Source: an uncultured Bacilli bacterium (GTDB taxonomy: Bacteria > Bacillota_I > Bacilli_A > RF39 > UBA660). From it: a DNA stretch of 29,684 nt. The notes under the pieces are model-generated. The model was given only the letters and a program-made list of their open reading frames with translations, was not told where the DNA came from and did no database searches. The position numbers were made by a program, and so were the translations under genes. The DNA is taken from contig CAKOQM010000014.1 of assembly GCA_934101275.1 (NCBI GenBank), positions 1 through 29,684 of the forward strand. Direction: 5' to 3'. Positions 1-6,954 of the stretch are shown one piece after another (position 1 is the stretch's first letter; each line of letters begins with the position of its first letter).

Positions 1-128
<128 letters not shown>

Positions 129-334
129 TTATTTTCCTCTCTTTCTATCAAAAAAGAGAAGACAAAAGCACTAGTCTAAACTAATACCTTTGACTCCTCT
201 TTGGATACTTTATTAAATTGGTTTATGCATATTATATATTTGGACATAGTGTACCTCGCTTTCTAAACGACTGATACTGCTTGTCATTTATTAGTTTTCT
301 ATAATATCACAAATTATTTTAAAATCAATAGGTA

Positions 335-607
335 TTAGTTGTTTTTTAGATAGTTTTCTAAATCTTTGAGTTTTATTTTGTCATTATAACCATTTATAAA
401 AACTTCTTCACATTCTTCTAGTATTAAGTAATCATTTCCTTTAACTTTTAAAATATGAGGTTTTACATAGGCAATATTGGTGTTTTTAATTGATTTAATA
501 TTACCTGGTATAAATTCATATTTAACACAAGCAAACCTACATATCATGTCTATCTTTCTATTAAGTTCATCACTTATTTTCAAGTTTTTAGTTTCTATCT
601 CAAACAT
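335..607 (-). CDS. Small hypothetical protein, 90 aa
   Basis: This ORF lies between the recombinase fragment and ssrA on the minus strand. I start it at ATG 607 because GGAAG lies 10 bases upstream. A GTG nine bases further upstream (616) would sit almost on top of the Shine-Dalgarno sequence. The product (MFEIETKNLKISDELNRK...) has no signal peptide or membrane span, is rich in Lys, Glu and Ile, and carries two Cys. The pattern suggests a small soluble alpha/beta protein, but I do not recognise the family. It has no evident promoter of its own and follows the ssrA terminator. It may be cargo of the recombinase-bearing element or a resident gene. Confidence 0.55.
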   Translation of the reverse strand: MFEIETKNLKISDELNRKIDMICRFACVKYEFIPGNIKSIKNTNIAYVKPHILKVKGNDYLILEECEEVFINGYNDKIKLKDLENYLKNN

Positions 608-637
608 AATTATCACTCTTCCTTTCGTTTTAAGCAG

Positions 638-662
638 AAAAAAACTAACTATTTCTAGCTAG
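638..662 (-). terminator. Rho-independent terminator of ssrA
   Basis: On the minus strand, CTAGCTA and TAGTTAG form a 7-bp stem (one G-U pair) around a GAAA tetraloop, followed directly by seven T. It lies about 45 bases after the tmRNA CCA end. A second hairpin (arms AAACTC/GAGTTT plus GGA/TCC with one bulge, plus-strand positions 676-698) lies between it and the CCA end. Confidence 0.8.
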
Positions 663-708
663 TAATCTATTACTTAAACTCAGGATGTGTCCGAGTTTCC
701 TATCAATC

Positions 709-1082
709 TGGTGGAGCAGAGGAGAGTTGAACTCCTGTCCCATAAACCCTTTGCTAAAATATCTACAAGTTTAGTTGGAATTAATTTAATATAAAATATG
801 GATCCAACACACCAAAATTTTATACGATTCTTAATGAATGTTCGTAAGTTTATCTAAGAATAAATAAACTTATATATCTTATATATATGAACCTTTAAAC
901 ACCCTATAAGAGAAAGTGAATAAAAGCCTTCTTATGGCCTTAAATTAGGCAGCTACAGGAGCGAAAGCTCCAAAAGAAGAGAACGAAGTATTTTCGTCAT
1001 TTAAATTTAATTTTTGCATTTATAGTATGCCTACTACTTGCCATCTTAGTAAGTAATTCAGGTCGAAACCTATTACTGCCCC
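709..1082 (-). ncRNA. ssrA: Transfer-messenger RNA (tmRNA)
   Basis: tmRNA rescues stalled ribosomes by adding a degradation tag. The 5' end GGGGCAG (at 1082) pairs perfectly, with one G-U, with CTGCTCC before the encoded CCA (ending at 709), giving a 7-bp tRNA-like acceptor stem. The T-arm sequence GTTCAACTC precedes it, and the 5' tRNA-like part contains GGTTTCGACCTG, close to the conserved tmRNA element. The length is 374 nt, which is normal. The tag reading frame ends at TAA 945-947 and reads NDENTSFSSFGAFAPVAA after a few codons of uncertain membership. The resume codon cannot be placed: no GCN codon lies in frame upstream, and a GCA at 1016-1018 is in another frame that ends early at TGA. 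The gene uses the standard orientation (not circularly permuted). Confidence 0.95.
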
Positions 1083-1092
1083 AAGTAGGCAC

Positions 1093-1101
1093 ATTATAAC
1101 A
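1093..1101 (-). promoter_or_regulatory. ssrA extended -10 promoter
   Basis: On the minus strand the sequence reads TGTTATAAT, an extended -10 (TGnTATAAT), 10 bases before the mature tmRNA 5' end. No good -35 is visible, as expected for an extended -10 promoter. Confidence 0.65.
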
Positions 1102-1108
1102 TAAAAAC

Positions 1109-1137
1109 TTGCATTTTAAAAGATAAATTGATATGAT
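1109..1137 (+). promoter_or_regulatory. Promoter of the Cys-repeat surface protein gene
   Basis: TTGCAT (1109-1114), a 17-base spacer and TATGAT (1132-1137) form a good sigma-A-type promoter divergent from ssrA. A strong GAGGGGGAG ribosome site follows before ATG 1175. The same TTGCAT -35 recurs in the three tandem promoters at the right end of the window. Confidence 0.65.
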
Positions 1138-1174
1138 AGGCGTAATCAAAAACAAATTTTGAGGGGGAGTAAAT

Positions 1175-3109
1175 ATGTATGAGGAAAAAGAGCCTGTTAA
1201 GAAGGTAAAGAAGGCTAAAAGTGCGAAAAAATTTTTCCAAAATAGTAAACCTAAAAGAGAAAAAAAAGTTTGTGAACAAAAAGTAAAAGAAGTGAAAGAA
1301 AAGACAAAAAGTAATACAGAAAAAACAAAAATTTTGGGAATTAAACCTGATTTTGTTTCCATTTTGATTAAGTTTGGTATTTTTTTACTTATTGCTTTTG
1401 TTGTAATTTTTGTGGTTACAAAAATCAGAATGGGATCTGATCGTAAATCATTCACGGACAATATGGAAAAAATGAAAGAAGTTTCCTACACTTATTTTAA
1501 AGCTGAAAAAAATAGACCATCTTTGGTTGGTGATGAAATTGATATGTCCTTGGATGATATGATTAAAGGAAGTTTAATTAAAGAATTAAAAGATAAAAAG
1601 GGTAATGTTTGTAGTCGTGATTATAGTTACGTTTCGATGATTAAAGAAGATGATAAAAATTATAAAATGACGGTTTATTTAAGTTGTGCTGGTGAAGCAC
1701 AAACAGGTAATTATAACATTACTTATGAGTCACCTAGCAAAGATAATAATAGTAATGATAATACGTCAGTTAAAACAACATATTATGAACTTCAAAGAAC
1801 GATTACTACAGATGAATCTTATAGTTGTCCAAGTGGTTATACTTTAAACGGAAAGTACTGTGAAAAAGATGTTTCTACGATTGCCGCAACACCTATTTAC
1901 AAAGTAACACCAGAAAAAAATACGAAAGCATCTTATAAGAGTAGTCGTAATGAATATGAGTATACGGATCCTATTGTGACAACTAAAGAAAATGTATTAA
2001 AATGTCCAAGTGGTTATACTTTAGAAAATAATAAATGTGTAAAAGAAAGTACGGTTAAGTATAAAACAAGTTATACTTACAGCTGTCCTGATGGTGGCAC
2101 GCCAAGTGGCACAAGGTGCTTATTTAAGACGAGTACAGACTATACGGATCGTAAAGCATATTGTTCATCCGGAAGACTTATTAACGAAGATGAATGCTAT
2201 GTTACTAAAAATTATTCTTTTAGTTGTTTAACCGGAAAAAAAGATACAACGAAAAATTCATGCTATACCACTTATATGGCTCAAAAAGAATTAAGTGATT
2301 GGTTATTTGACAGCAAGGTTAAATATTCTACTTCAACAAATGTGGATAAATTAGAAAACGATAAAGTACGTTATGAATTTGATTACTATGATGAAAGTTC
2401 CAATAAAGATGTTTATAAGAAATACATTCGTAAATATGTAAAAGTATGTGACGATGATGATATTTTATCCGGAAGTCAATGTAAACACTATGATTCTTCT
2501 TATGTTTCTAAGTACTGTACAGGAGAGTATGAATTAACAAGTGATGGTAAAGAATGTTATACTATTAAAGATGCTAGTTATAAATCAACTAAAGGAACTT
2601 ACACTTGTCCAATTGGTTATACAAAAGTAGGAACCGGCGAAAATGCTACATGTTCTAAATATGAAAAAGCAACGAAAACAAGTAACAAGACAGCTTACTG
2701 TTCTTATGGCTATGAACTTACAAAAGACAATCGTTGTGTAAAAACCATTTCACCAACAGTAATTGATGAAGAAAATTATTATTCTTGTCCAGAAGGTTAT
2801 AAAAAATCTGGATCGAATGCCAAAACAAAATGTTATAAAAAGACAACAAGAGAAGCCTATTATTATTGTACAAATAAAAATGCGACATTAGAGAATGATC
2901 GTTGTATTGTACCAAGTACAACAAAATTTGTTTCTTATCGTTGCCCAAGTGGATATAAGTTATCTGGCAATCAATGTTTAAAATCCACATCTACAAAAGA
3001 TAGAATAAAAGCCTCTAAACAAGAAGGAACAAGTAAAACAGAAACCATTTGGAATAAGAATAAAAATCTAGATGGTTGGACATGGACAGGAAATACGAAA
3101 GAAGAATAG
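1175..3109 (+). CDS. Membrane-anchored surface protein with about 12 CPxGY...C repeats, 644 aa
   Basis: Residues 1-60 are a Lys/Glu-rich cytoplasmic tail, residues about 63-85 are one hydrophobic span, and the remaining 550 residues should lie outside. The first ~100 external residues (MSLDDMIKGSLIKELKDKKG, then a Cys, a Tyr-rich strand and LSC) resemble the small heads seen in the pilin-like proteins at 16243 and 19706 (a turn rich in Leu and Gly, a DxR or DkxG turn, then C). After this come about twelve copies of a short module with two Cys about 8-14 residues apart, typically CPSGYTLxxxxC, joined by Thr/Ser/Tyr-rich linkers. The even Cys spacing suggests one disulfide per module, which is inference. 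The start is supported by GAGGGGGAG. No enzyme motif is visible. It may be an adhesin or cell-wall-spanning stalk, and I cannot name a family. It is transcribed alone and ends in its own terminator. Confidence 0.85.
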   Translation: MYEEKEPVKKVKKAKSAKKFFQNSKPKREKKVCEQKVKEVKEKTKSNTEKTKILGIKPDFVSILIKFGIFLLIAFVVIFVVTKIRMGSDRKSFTDNMEKMKEVSYTYFKAEKNRPSLVGDEIDMSLDDMIKGSLIKELKDKKGNVCSRDYSYVSMIKEDDKNYKMTVYLSCAGEAQTGNYNITYESPSKDNNSNDNTSVKTTYYELQRTITTDESYSCPSGYTLNGKYCEKDVSTIAATPIYKVTPEKNTKASYKSSRNEYEYTDPIVTTKENVLKCPSGYTLENNKCVKESTVKYKTSYTYSCPDGGTPSGTRCLFKTSTDYTDRKAYCSSGRLINEDECYVTKNYSFSCLTGKKDTTKNSCYTTYMAQKELSDWLFDSKVKYSTSTNVDKLENDKVRYEFDYYDESSNKDVYKKYIRKYVKVCDDDDILSGSQCKHYDSSYVSKYCTGEYELTSDGKECYTIKDASYKSTKGTYTCPIGYTKVGTGENATCSKYEKATKTSNKTAYCSYGYELTKDNRCVKTISPTVIDEENYYSCPEGYKKSGSNAKTKCYKKTTREAYYYCTNKNATLENDRCIVPSTTKFVSYRCPSGYKLSGNQCLKSTSTKDRIKASKQEGTSKTETIWNKNKNLDGWTWTGNTKEE

Positions 3110-3127
3110 CTTTTCTTCTTTTTTTTT
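3098..3127 (+). terminator. Rho-independent terminator overlapping the stop codon
   Basis: AAAGAAGAA pairs with TTCTTCTTT (9 bp) around the loop TAGCTT, which contains the TAG stop. A run of T follows. Confidence 0.7.
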
Positions 3128-3158
3128 GATAAAATGAAGGCAGAAAGAAGTTGATTGT

Positions 3159-3605
3159 ATGACATGTTATGAATGGGTTAAAAGATTCAAAAAGAAATAT
3201 CCTGCAACCGTTGCTTGGCGCCTTTTAGAAAACTCTAAAATTATTGATGAACATGTGAATCCGGATGAAACGGTTTTATATGCTTTCGCAGGTCAAAAAA
3301 ATGAAAGTCCTTTTGATTTTTTTCAAACCGCAGTGGTTGCTTTGACGGACAAAAGACTTTTAATTGGACAGAAAAGAGTTTTATTCGGTTCTGTTTTCAG
3401 TAGTATTACTCCTGATTTATATAATGATATGCAAGTTTATGAAAGTATTTTATGGGGTAAGGTTGTTATTGATACGGTTAAAGAAGAACTTGTGATATCA
3501 AATTTATCCAAAGCTTCTCTTGTTGAGATCGAAACAAAAATTTCTCAATTTATGATTGAAGAAAAAAGGAAATATAGAAATGGCCAAGATGACAGTCAAA
3601 AGTAA
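3159..3605 (+). CDS. Bacterial PH-domain (bPH/YokE-like) protein, 148 aa
   Basis: The centre of this protein (DETVLYAFAGQK, then TAVVALTDKRLLIGQKR, then WGKVVIDTVKEELVI) has the layout of bacterial pleckstrin-homology-like domains: a strand ending in 'ALTDKRLLI(G)', a short connector, and a later strand pair. It has no signal peptide or membrane span, so it is cytoplasmic or membrane-peripheral. The function of this family is not established, and some members are linked to cell-envelope stress. An extended -10 (TGATAAAAT, 3127-3135) lies right after the previous terminator. The end of the gene overlaps the start of the next one, so the two are probably co-translated. The Shine-Dalgarno sequence is weak (AGAAAGAAG). 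Confidence 0.7.
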   Translation: MTCYEWVKRFKKKYPATVAWRLLENSKIIDEHVNPDETVLYAFAGQKNESPFDFFQTAVVALTDKRLLIGQKRVLFGSVFSSITPDLYNDMQVYESILWGKVVIDTVKEELVISNLSKASLVEIETKISQFMIEEKRKYRNGQDDSQK

Positions 3606-4701
3606 AAGACGTTTGGTTTTTGTTTTACTTTTCTTTCTTTTCCTTTTTGCCTTTCTTTTTTTTCTTTTTCATAAGAAAAACTATGAAATTCTCTATTCTA
3701 TCAACGATTATCAAGTTAAGGAAAACTTTGATAAAGAAAAAGACTATTATTATTTTGAAATTAAAAAAGATAATTTAAAATTTAATGTGGCTTTAAAAAA
3801 TCAAAATTTTTTTTCGAAAAAGCTTATTTATCATATCGATAGCTATCAAGAACAGGATGAAACCTGTCTTAAAATTTATAGTAACAAATTACGGTTTTAT
3901 CCATTGTGTATGAAAAACGAAGAGCAAATAAGTTACCATTTAGTTTCTGATGATATGAAAACAAATTTTGAATATTTAACAAAAGAAAATATTCAAGATA
4001 CTTATGAAAAAATTAATATCATGAATTATGATTATAAAGAATACTATATATGGAATTATGAAGGCTTTTATCGTCTTGGTAGTGAGTATAAAGAAAATAT
4101 CACTCTTTTTTCCAAAGATATTTATGAGCCTAAATTGTTATATCAAGTGGATGATTTGTTATTTATTCCGAACTATGATAATAATTATTATTTTACATCG
4201 GCTTATATTTTAAATATGAATACGGGAAAATATGAAGAATGGAATTTCAAAGAAAAAATATATTTTGAAAGCGTTATTTTGGGAACCTATGACAATGAAT
4301 TTTATTTAATCGATAAACATGAAAAGAAAGAATGGAAAATTAATATTTCAAAAAAGAAATTAACTTTGATTGCTGAAAGTAATGAAAAAGGTGTTACTTA
4401 TCAAAATGGTCTACAAAAAATAGCTATGTCAAAATTGATTTTACAAGACTATTATTTTGAAGGCTTATCTGTTTATGATTATGAAATACAAAATGGTCTT
4501 TATCGTATAAATAAATTAGGTCGTGAAAAGATCTTAAATGAAGAACCTAAGGAAATCATTACGTCTAAAGAAGATACCGTTTATTATTTAAAAGATAATA
4601 CTTTGTATGCTTATCAGCCAATTTATGGTGAATATCCTCTTATGAGTTATTTTGAATGGAATTTTAATTATAAGAATGTTATTTTTATTCATGAAAAATA
4701 G
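3580..4701 (+). CDS. Membrane-anchored protein of unknown function, 373 aa
   Basis: I start it at ATG 3580 (MAKMTVKSKRR...), 26 bases inside the previous gene, with AAAGGA upstream. A TTG eight codons earlier is possible but less likely. Residues about 12-34 are a very Phe-rich hydrophobic span after a basic stretch, so this is probably a type II anchored extracellular protein. The rest is rich in Tyr, Asn, Lys and aromatic residues with repeated short beta-strand pattern (LLYQVDDLLFIPN, SVILGTYDNEFYLID, EDTVYYLKDNTLYAYQP). This looks like a small beta-propeller or other all-beta domain, but that is inference from the pattern. The overlap with the PH-domain gene suggests a two-gene unit. No homologue is recognised. 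Confidence 0.75.
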   Translation: MAKMTVKSKRRLVFVLLFFLFLFAFLFFLFHKKNYEILYSINDYQVKENFDKEKDYYYFEIKKDNLKFNVALKNQNFFSKKLIYHIDSYQEQDETCLKIYSNKLRFYPLCMKNEEQISYHLVSDDMKTNFEYLTKENIQDTYEKINIMNYDYKEYYIWNYEGFYRLGSEYKENITLFSKDIYEPKLLYQVDDLLFIPNYDNNYYFTSAYILNMNTGKYEEWNFKEKIYFESVILGTYDNEFYLIDKHEKKEWKINISKKKLTLIAESNEKGVTYQNGLQKIAMSKLILQDYYFEGLSVYDYEIQNGLYRINKLGREKILNEEPKEIITSKEDTVYYLKDNTLYAYQPIYGEYPLMSYFEWNFNYKNVIFIHEK

Positions 4702-4744
4702 CATCTTTTTTTTAAATACATATCTTATTATTAGGAGGTAGGCT

Positions 4745-5089
4745 ATGTTTGAAGAAAGAAAAGATAATGTAATTGCGCCTAAAAATAATCAAAATTATTT
4801 TAGTTATTATACGGTTGAAAAAGGAGATTCTCTATATGCTATTGCAAGACGTTATAACATTAATCCTGAATTACTCGCCGGATTAAATGGATTATCTATG
4901 GAAGATTATATTTATCCTAATCAAGAAATATTGATTCCTAAAAGTGGTTATAGCTATTACATTACCAAAGAAGGCGACACCATTGATCTTGTTGCAGGAT
5001 TATTTAAAACCAGTGCAGATAATGTCTTAAAAAATAATGGAATCATTTATCTTGATGAAGGACAAATCTTAGTACAACCAAAAAGGTAG
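4745..5089 (+). CDS. Two-LysM-domain protein without signal peptide, 114 aa
   Basis: Residues about 18-64 form a clear LysM domain (YYTVEKGDSLYAIARRYN, then LAGLNGL, then IYPNQEILIP). Residues about 69-112 form a second, weaker one (YYITKEGDTIDLVAGLFK, then ILVQPKR). LysM domains bind GlcNAc-containing polymers such as peptidoglycan. No signal peptide, lipobox or membrane span is visible, so the export route is unclear. Small non-secreted LysM proteins in spore-formers act in spore coat or peptidoglycan-linked assembly, and that is only an analogy here. A very strong ribosome site (AGGAGGT, 4733-4739) supports the ATG. The stop lies inside a terminator stem. Confidence 0.85.
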   Translation: MFEERKDNVIAPKNNQNYFSYYTVEKGDSLYAIARRYNINPELLAGLNGLSMEDYIYPNQEILIPKSGYSYYITKEGDTIDLVAGLFKTSADNVLKNNGIIYLDEGQILVQPKR

Positions 5090-5109
5090 TTAAAATAACT
5101 GCTTTTTTT
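5086..5109 (+). terminator. Rho-independent terminator overlapping the LysM gene stop
   Basis: GTAGTTA pairs with TAACTGC (one G-U) around AAA, followed by seven T. The TAG stop is in the left arm. Confidence 0.8.
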
Positions 5110-5154
5110 ATTTAAAATAAAGCAAATTTTAGAGTTTTAATATGCGTCTTCGTA

Positions 5155-5163
5155 TGTTATGAT
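5155..5163 (+). promoter_or_regulatory. Extended -10 of the DUF4352-like protein gene
   Basis: TGTTATGAT (TGnTATGAT) lies 24 bases before ATG 5187, with GAGGGTTGAT as the ribosome site in between. No clear -35 is present. Confidence 0.5.
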
Positions 5164-5186
5164 TATGAAGAAAGAGGGTTGATAAG

Positions 5187-6785
5187 ATGGTTTTAAGAAA
5201 ACCGTATGCTTTTCTAATTAAACATTTTAAATTAATTCATTTGTTATTATGTATCCCTATTGTTTATTTGCTTATTAAAACGGGTGCAATTACTTCTTTT
5301 TTTAGCGATTATGTTAGGGCAAATTATTATACGAATTTAACGAAAATTTCTGCCAATTATATTAATTACTTTATGTATTTTAGTGTATTTATTATATTAG
5401 CTCTTGTTTTAGCTGTCTATTTTTTAATGAGACAAAAAAAGAAAAACAGTAAATTTTATTTATTTCTAATGATTTATTATTTAGGTTTATTTATTTTACT
5501 TACGATGTGTCATGGCATAATGGGAAAAATGGAAACAGGTGATCTAACCGCGCAAGTTGTTCGAAGCTATCGTGATATTTCTTATATGGTCTATGTTCCT
5601 CAGTTTTACTTTTTAATTATTTCTTTATTAAGGGGCATCGGTTTTAATATTAAGAAATTCAATTTTGATGAAGATGCCAAAGAACTTGAAATAGATGATT
5701 ATGACAATGAAGAATTTGAATTAGAAATTGGTAAAAATAGTTATATTTATCAAAGAAAATTAAGACGTTTTATTAGAGAGTTTAAATATTATGTTTTAGA
5801 AAATAAAGTTGTCTTTACTATTATGGTATCTATTTTTGCAGTCGTTTTAGGAACACTTCTTTATTTGAATTTCAACGTTTATAATAAAAAATATCATCAA
5901 ACACAAAAAATAAGTCATAACGGTTTAACAGTTACTGTCATGGATTCAGTTTTAAGTAATATGGATCAAGGGGGCAAGGTTATTACGAAAGATAAAATCT
6001 ATCTTGCCGTGGCTGTTAAAATAAAAAATACAAAAGCTGTCGATAATGTTTTTGATTATGAAAATTTTCAGGCCAATGTTAAAAATGAGATGATCCGGGC
6101 TACTTTAGATAAAAGTGATGATTTTCCAGATCTAGGGTTAAGTTATTCTAGAGATACAAAAATTCCAGCAAATTCAGAAAATACATATGTATTAACATAT
6201 GAAATGCCTGAAAGTTATAAAGATGAGACCATAACTTTAAAAATTTTAGATTCTTTAGATGTTACCATTGGTAGTATTACAAGTACTTATAAAACGGTTA
6301 AATTAAACTATGATAAAGTATTTGATAAAAAAGAAGTTAAAACGATTGATTTTGGTAAGATTTTAGAACTATCGAATACTCGTTTAAATATGGTTAAAAT
6401 AAAACTTAATAAAGCAATCCTTACCAATTCTTATGAATATTCTTACAAAAATTGTGTTTATACAATTTGTCAAGATTTAAAAAATAAAATCGTAACAAAA
6501 AATAATCAAAATACCCTTCTTGTTTTAGAAAGAGATTTTGAAATAGATACTTATACCGAATATTATAAAGCAAGAAAGGGAACCAAATCTTTTGTTAGTG
6601 ATTTTTTAAGTTTGGAATATGAATTAGATGGTACAACTAAAAAAGCAACCTTGTTAAATAGAAGTACACAAGATTTATCAAATACATGGATTTTTGAAAT
6701 TCCTAAAGAAGTTCAAAATATTTCCAATGCCTCATTAATAGTTAATTTAAGAGGTCAAATATATAAAATGAAATTGAATATATAA
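5187..6785 (+). CDS. Polytopic membrane protein with DUF4352-like extracellular domain, 532 aa
   Basis: Hydrophobic spans lie near residues 14-36, 58-82, 90-110, 128-150 and 205-227. An acidic, charged loop (about 155-185) lies between spans 4 and 5. After span 5, residues about 228-360 have the DUF4352/telokin-like pattern: a short N-terminal strand (NGLTVTVMDSV), then IYLAVAVKIKNTK, then a late IPANSENTYVLTYEMPE and a final strand. A second all-beta part continues to the end. DUF4352-type ectodomains occur in many Gram-positive lipoproteins and membrane proteins, and their roles are mostly unknown. The start is supported by AGAGGG. The frame stays open for 23 more codons after the TAA (see the separate entry). 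The gene is followed by a terminator. Confidence 0.75.
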   Translation: MVLRKPYAFLIKHFKLIHLLLCIPIVYLLIKTGAITSFFSDYVRANYYTNLTKISANYINYFMYFSVFIILALVLAVYFLMRQKKKNSKFYLFLMIYYLGLFILLTMCHGIMGKMETGDLTAQVVRSYRDISYMVYVPQFYFLIISLLRGIGFNIKKFNFDEDAKELEIDDYDNEEFELEIGKNSYIYQRKLRRFIREFKYYVLENKVVFTIMVSIFAVVLGTLLYLNFNVYNKKYHQTQKISHNGLTVTVMDSVLSNMDQGGKVITKDKIYLAVAVKIKNTKAVDNVFDYENFQANVKNEMIRATLDKSDDFPDLGLSYSRDTKIPANSENTYVLTYEMPESYKDETITLKILDSLDVTIGSITSTYKTVKLNYDKVFDKKEVKTIDFGKILELSNTRLNMVKIKLNKAILTNSYEYSYKNCVYTICQDLKNKIVTKNNQNTLLVLERDFEIDTYTEYYKARKGTKSFVSDFLSLEYELDGTTKKATLLNRSTQDLSNTWIFEIPKEVQNISNASLIVNLRGQIYKMKLNI

Positions 6786-6857
6786 AAATTAAATGTTTTG
6801 ATTGTTTCAGGAGAAGGTACTAAAGAAGATCCTTATATTCTGGGCCCTTCTGTTTAA
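6786..6857 (+). pseudogene. Possible lost C-terminal extension, in frame after the TAA of the 532-aa protein
   Basis: Directly after TAA 6783-6785, the same frame continues for 23 codons to a second TAA (6855-6857). It reads KLNVLIVSGEGTKEDPYILG and then PSV. The GxGTxxDPYxxG motif is common at module boundaries of Gram-positive surface proteins, so this does not look like random intergenic sequence. The preceding codons MKLNI resemble KLNV. Either the stop is a recent truncation or this is the remnant of an adjacent module. Confidence 0.4.
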
Positions 6858-6868
6858 AATAATTGACG

Positions 6869-6897
6869 AGACTGTTCAGTTTGAATGGTCTTTTTTC
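6869..6897 (+). terminator. Rho-independent terminator upstream of thyX
   Basis: AGACTGTTCA pairs with TGAATGGTCT (two wobble pairs) around GTT, followed by T6. Confidence 0.75.
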
Positions 6898-6908
6898 TTA
6901 TAGTCGTG

Positions 6909-6914
6909 TATAAT
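6909..6914 (+). promoter_or_regulatory. -10 element of thyX
   Basis: A consensus TATAAT lies 40 bases before ATG 6955, immediately after the preceding terminator. A -35 at the right distance is poor. Confidence 0.5.
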
Positions 6915-6954
6915 AAGGTTAGAAATTAAAAAGGTAATGAAAGGATTGTTTTGG

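Noticed and set aside
213..287. A 24-codon minus-strand reading frame before the recombinase (starts MTSSISRL).
   Set aside because: No Shine-Dalgarno sequence is present and it is very short with no recognisable signal. It could be a leader, but there is no support.
997..1461. A 154-codon minus-strand frame across the tmRNA and the divergent gene start.
   Set aside because: It overlaps the tmRNA and the well-supported plus-strand gene at 1175. The base pattern is explained by both.
1801..3000. The repeated DNA in the Cys-module gene as a CRISPR or satellite array.
   Set aside because: Unit lengths vary, the repeats are at protein level only, and there are no constant repeats with unique spacers.
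4690..4715. A terminator after the 373-aa gene (AAAAATAGCATCTTTTTTTT).
   Set aside because: There is a T run, but the possible stem is only A/T pairs around a small loop. Too weak to list.
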